Positions 60,801-64,000 of a stretch of DNA of 64,000 nucleotides are shown piece after piece. The DNA comes from Limanda limanda (Eukaryota > Chordata > Actinopteri > Pleuronectiformes > Pleuronectidae). A program made the translations under genes and the position numbers. How positions within the stretch are numbered: position 1 is the stretch's first letter; the number at the start of each line of letters is the position of its first letter. Below the pieces are notes generated by a model. That model made no database searches. It saw only the letters and a program-made list of their open reading frames with translations, and was not told the DNA's origin. The stretch spans positions 124,001-188,000 of the forward strand of contig NW_026870483.1 of NCBI RefSeq assembly GCF_963576545.1. The letters are read 5' to 3'.

Positions 60801-61034
60801 TGATCGGTACCATCCTTGAGCTTCTCCGACTTTCGGAAGGGTTAGGGTTAGGGTTAGGGATGAAAGCACATAGGAGAAAGAGATATTCTTGAATAACTTT
60901 TTTTGTGAAGGTCGGAGAGACTTGGAAAGTGGTTGCATCTGGACTAATTTGGGTCCTGCGGATCGATTGGTACCATCCCCGAGCTTGTACGACCTTCGGA
61001 AGAGGTCGACCGACGAAATTCCCCCAAATCTGAG
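57829..61034 (+). repeat. Shortened relative of the 43.3-47.4 kb region: (A2 B)x3 A B A4 B A3 B
   Basis: Carries TTGAAAAGTGG near 58,191, CCCCAACT with CATTGATCGG near 58,526-58,552 and an extended T run near 59,135, in the order found at 43.3-45.5 kb. Two A2 B units are missing compared with that copy. A4 B A3 B then follows as at 45,975. CATTGATCGG recurs near 60,156 and 60,801. The short tract at 58,114 matches those at 40,520 and 43,549. Confidence 0.88.
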
Positions 61035-64000
61035 GAGATATTCTTGAATAACTTTTTTTGTGAAGGTCGGAGAGACTTGCAAGTAGGCTCTACCCCCACT
61101 AAATGGGGTTGCGCGCATCGATCGGTACCATCCTTGAGCTTCTCCGACTTTCGGAAGGGTTAGGGTTAGGGTTAGGGATGAAAGCACATAGGAGAAAGAG
61201 ATATTCTTGAATAACTTTTTTTGTGAAGGTCGGAGAGACTTGCAAGTAGGCTCTACCCCCACTAAATGGGGTAGCGCGCATCGATCGGTACCATCCTTGA
61301 GCTTCTCCGACTTTCGGAAGGGTTAGGGTTAGGGTTAGGGATGAAAGCACATAGGAGAAAGAGATATTCTTGAATAACTTTTTTTGTGAAGGTCGGAGAG
61401 ACTTGGAAAGTGGTTGCATCTGGACTAATTTGGGTCCTGCGGATCGATTGGTACCATCCCCGAGCTTGTACGACCTTCGGAAGAGGTCGACCGACGAAAT
61501 TCCCCCAAATCTGAGGAGATATTCTTGAATAACTTTTTTTGTGAAGGTCGGAGAGACTTGCAAGTAGGCTCTACCCCCACTAAATGGGGTAGCGCACATC
61601 GATCGGTACCATCCTTGAGCTTCTCCGACTTTCGGAAGGGTTAGGGTTAGGGTTAGGGATGAAAGCACATAGGAGAAAGAGATATTCTTGAATAACTTTT
61701 TTTGTGAAGGTCGGAGAGACTTGCAAGTAGGCTCTACCCCCACTAAATGGGGTAACGCGCATCGATCGGTACCATCCTTGAGCTTCTCCGACTTTCGGAA
61801 GGGTTAGGGTTAGGGTTAGGCATGAAAGCACATAGGAGAAAGAGATATTCTTGAATAACTTTTTTTGTGAAGGTCGGAGAGACTTGGAAAGTGGTTGCAT
61901 CTGGACTAATTTGGGTCCTGCGGATCGATTGGTACCATCCCCGAGCTTGTACGACCTTCGGAAGAGGTCGACCGACGAAATTCCCCCAAATCTGAGGAGA
62001 TATTCTTGAATAACTTTTTTTGTGAAGGTCGGAGAGACTTGCAAGTAGGCTCTACCCCCACTAAATGGGGTTGCGCGCATCGATCGGTACCATCCTTGAG
62101 CTTCTCCGACTTTCGGAAGGGTTAGGGTTAGGGTTAGGGATGAAAGCACATAGGAGAAAGAGATATTCTTGAATAACTTTTTTTGTGAAGGTCGGAGAGA
62201 CTTGCAAGTAGGCTCTACCCCCACTAAATGGGGTAGCGCGCATCGATCGGTACCATCCTTGAGCTTCTCCGACTTTTGGAAGGGTTAGGGTTAGGGTTAG
62301 GGATGAAAGCACATAGGAGAAAGAGATATTCTTGAATAACTTTTTTTGTGAAGGTCGGAGAGACTTGGAAAGTGGTTGCATCTGGACTAATTTGGGTCCT
62401 GCGGATCGATTGGTACCATCCCCGAGCTTGTACGACCTTCGGAAGAGGTCGACCGACGAAATTCCCCCAAATCTGAGGAGATATTCTTGAATAACTTTTT
62501 TTGTGAAGGTCGGAGAGACTTGCAAGTAGGCTCTACCCCCACTAAATGGGGTAGCGCGCATCGATCGGTACCATCCTTGAGCTTCTCCGACTTTCGGAAG
62601 GGTTAGGGTTAGGGTTAGGGATGAAAGCACATAGGAGAAAGAGATATTCTTGAATAACTTTTTTTGTGAAGGTCGGAGAGACTTGCAAGTAGGCTCTACC
62701 CCCACTAAATGGAGTAGCGCGCATCGATCGGTACCATCCTTGAGCTTCTCCGACTTTCGGAAGGGTTAGGGTTAGGGTTAGGGATGAAAGCACATAGGAG
62801 AAAGAGATATTCTTGAATAACTTTTTTTGTGAAGGTCGGAGAGACTTGCAAGTAGGCTCTACCCCCACTAAATGGGGTAGCGCACATCGATCGGTACCAT
62901 CCTTGAGCTTCTCCGACTTTCGGAAGGGTTAGGGTTAGGGTTAGGGATGAAAGCACATAGGAGAAAGAGATATTCTTGAATAACTTTTTTTGTGAAGGTC
63001 GGAGAGACTTGCAAGTAGGCTCTACCCCCACTAAATGGGGTAGCGCGCATCGATCGGTACCATCCTTGAGCTTCTCCGACTTTCGGAAGGGTTAGGGTTA
63101 GGGTTAGGGATGAAAGCACATAGGAGAAAGAGATATTCTTGAATAACTTTTTTTGTGAAGGTCGGAGAGACTTGAAAAGTGGTTGCATCTGGACTAATTT
63201 GGGTCCTGCGGATCGATTGGTACCATCCCCGAGCTTGTACGACCTTCGGAAGAGGTCGACCGACGAAATTCCCCCAAATCTGAGGAGATATTCTTGAATA
63301 ACTTTTTTTGTGAAGGTCGGAGAGACTTGCAAGTAGGCTCTACCCCCACTAAATGGGGTAGCGCACATCGATCGGTACCATCCTTGAGCTTCTCCGACTT
63401 TCGGAAGGGTTAGGGTTAGGGTTAGGGATGAAAGCACATAGGAGAAAGAGATATTCTTGAATAACTTTTTTTGTGAAGGTCGGAGAGACTTGCAAGTAGG
63501 CTCTACCCCCATTAAATGGGGTAGCGCGCATCGATCGGTACCATCCTTGAGCTTCTCCGACTTTTGGAAGGGTTAGGGTTAGGGTTAGGGATGAAAGCAC
63601 ATAGGAGAAAGAGATATTCTTGAATAACTTTTTTTGTGAAGGTCGGAGAGACTTGCAAGTAGGCTCTACCCCCACTAAATGGGGTAGCGCGCATCGATCA
63701 GTACCATCCTTGAGCTTCTCCGACTTTCGGAAGGGTTAGGGTTAGGGTTAGGGATGAAAGCACATAGGAGAAAGAGATATTCTTGAATAACTTTTTTTGT
63801 GAAGGTCGGAGAGACTTGCAAGTAGGCTCTACCCCCACTAAATGGGGTAGCGCGCATCGATCGGTACCATCCTTGAGCTTCTCCGACTTTCGGAAGGGTT
63901 AGGGTTAGGGTTAGGGATGAAAGCACATAGGAGAAAGAGATATTCTTGAATAACTTTTTTTGTGAAGGTCGGAGAGACTTGCAAGTAGGCTCTACCCCCA
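61035..64000 (+). repeat. Array segment to window edge: (A2 B)x3 A4 B A5 (last truncated)
   Basis: TTAGGCATG near 61,817 with TAACGCGC near 61,753 in the same A is a combination not seen elsewhere. TTGAAAAGTGG lies near 63,173, GGAGTAGCG near 62,712 and CCATTAAATGG near 63,511. The last unit starts at 63,937 and is cut after 64 bases, so the array continues past the window. Confidence 0.88.

Larger units (their letters stand above)
1..64000. repeat. Two-monomer satellite DNA array with embedded TTAGGG hexamers (fills the window)
   Basis: Every part of the window can be assigned to one of two head-to-tail monomers, A (163 bp, or 157 bp with one hexamer fewer) and B (155 bp, rarely 156). All units face the same way. 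Adding the unit lengths between the first and last complete A landmark (210 and 63,838) with 21 short A and three 1-bp insertions leaves exactly 120 B units, so no foreign insertion is present. The window opens 11 bases into a B and closes 64 bases into an A, so the array continues on both sides. It has no unique sequence, no transposon and no gene. The length, homogeneity and higher-order structure are typical of eukaryotic constitutive heterochromatin; the telomere-type hexamers suggest a subtelomeric place. I do not recognise the monomer as a named satellite. Confidence 0.97.

Noticed and set aside
1..64000. CRISPR array
   Set aside because: Units are 155-163 bp, directly abutting, with no unique spacers and no cas genes; the repeated unit is far too long.
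1..64000. rRNA, 5S or tRNA gene cluster
   Set aside because: No A/B box pair, no rRNA-like conserved stretch and no cloverleaf; GGTCGGAGAGACTTG is only superficially similar to structured RNA sequence.
1..64000. Transposable element or transposon-derived tandem repeat
   Set aside because: No transposase, reverse transcriptase, terminal inverted or long terminal repeats, or target-site duplications; the length sum leaves no room for an insertion.
1..64000. Bacterial or phage origin
   Set aside because: No coding density at all, hundreds of head-to-tail satellite units and embedded eukaryotic-type telomere hexamers.

Overview
The whole 64 kb window is one uninterrupted tandem satellite array. 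I find no protein-coding gene, RNA gene, transposon or unique sequence in it. It is built from two related monomers on the same strand: A, normally 163 bp, and B, normally 155 bp. Hand tallying of unit positions gives 279 A (the last one cut by the window edge) and 121 B (the first one cut), about 400 units. The spacing arithmetic closes exactly on these numbers, so no base is left for an insertion. The array runs off both ends of the window.

The organism is a eukaryote. Long homogeneous satellites with higher-order structure are a eukaryotic feature. Every A monomer carries a run of TTAGGG telomere-type hexamers, normally three, preceded by GGG. TTAGGG telomeres occur in vertebrates and many other animals, most filamentous fungi, many protists and algae, and some plants (Asparagales), so the clade cannot be named from this window. 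The embedded telomere motif suggests a subtelomeric or other heterochromatic location. This is inference, because no unique flank is present.

Both monomers begin with an identical 45-bp core, followed by a 37-bp diverged segment (20/37 identical) and a 41-bp conserved segment (35/41). They end in unrelated tails. The A tail (40 bp) holds the TTAGGG hexamers; the B tail (32 bp) holds a GGTCGACC palindrome. B is never followed by another B, so the working units are A (163 bp) and the dimer A-B (318 bp). Writing the array as the number of A units between successive Bs gives a barcode with values 1 to 6 that exposes nested segmental duplications.

Layout: 1-9.3 kb holds A4-type blocks with a 1,125-bp block in three tandem copies (3,360-6,734) and a 1,288-bp block repeated 5.93 kb away. 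9.3-12.5 kb is a mixed region. 12.5-15.0, 22.6-25.2 and 47.4-51.4 kb are three copies of one superblock, the third expanded. 17.0-22.6 kb holds nested 1,127-, 2,747- and 807-bp duplications. A 2,894-bp block starts at 25.18, 28.07, 32.72 and 51.40 kb, and two of these copies lie inside a 4.65-kb tandem duplication (28,071-37,374). 40.2-46.0 kb is a 3.03-kb tandem duplication with a third, shortened relative at 57.8-61.0 kb. The long minus-strand reading frames are by-products of the 318-bp dimer being divisible by three and are not genes.
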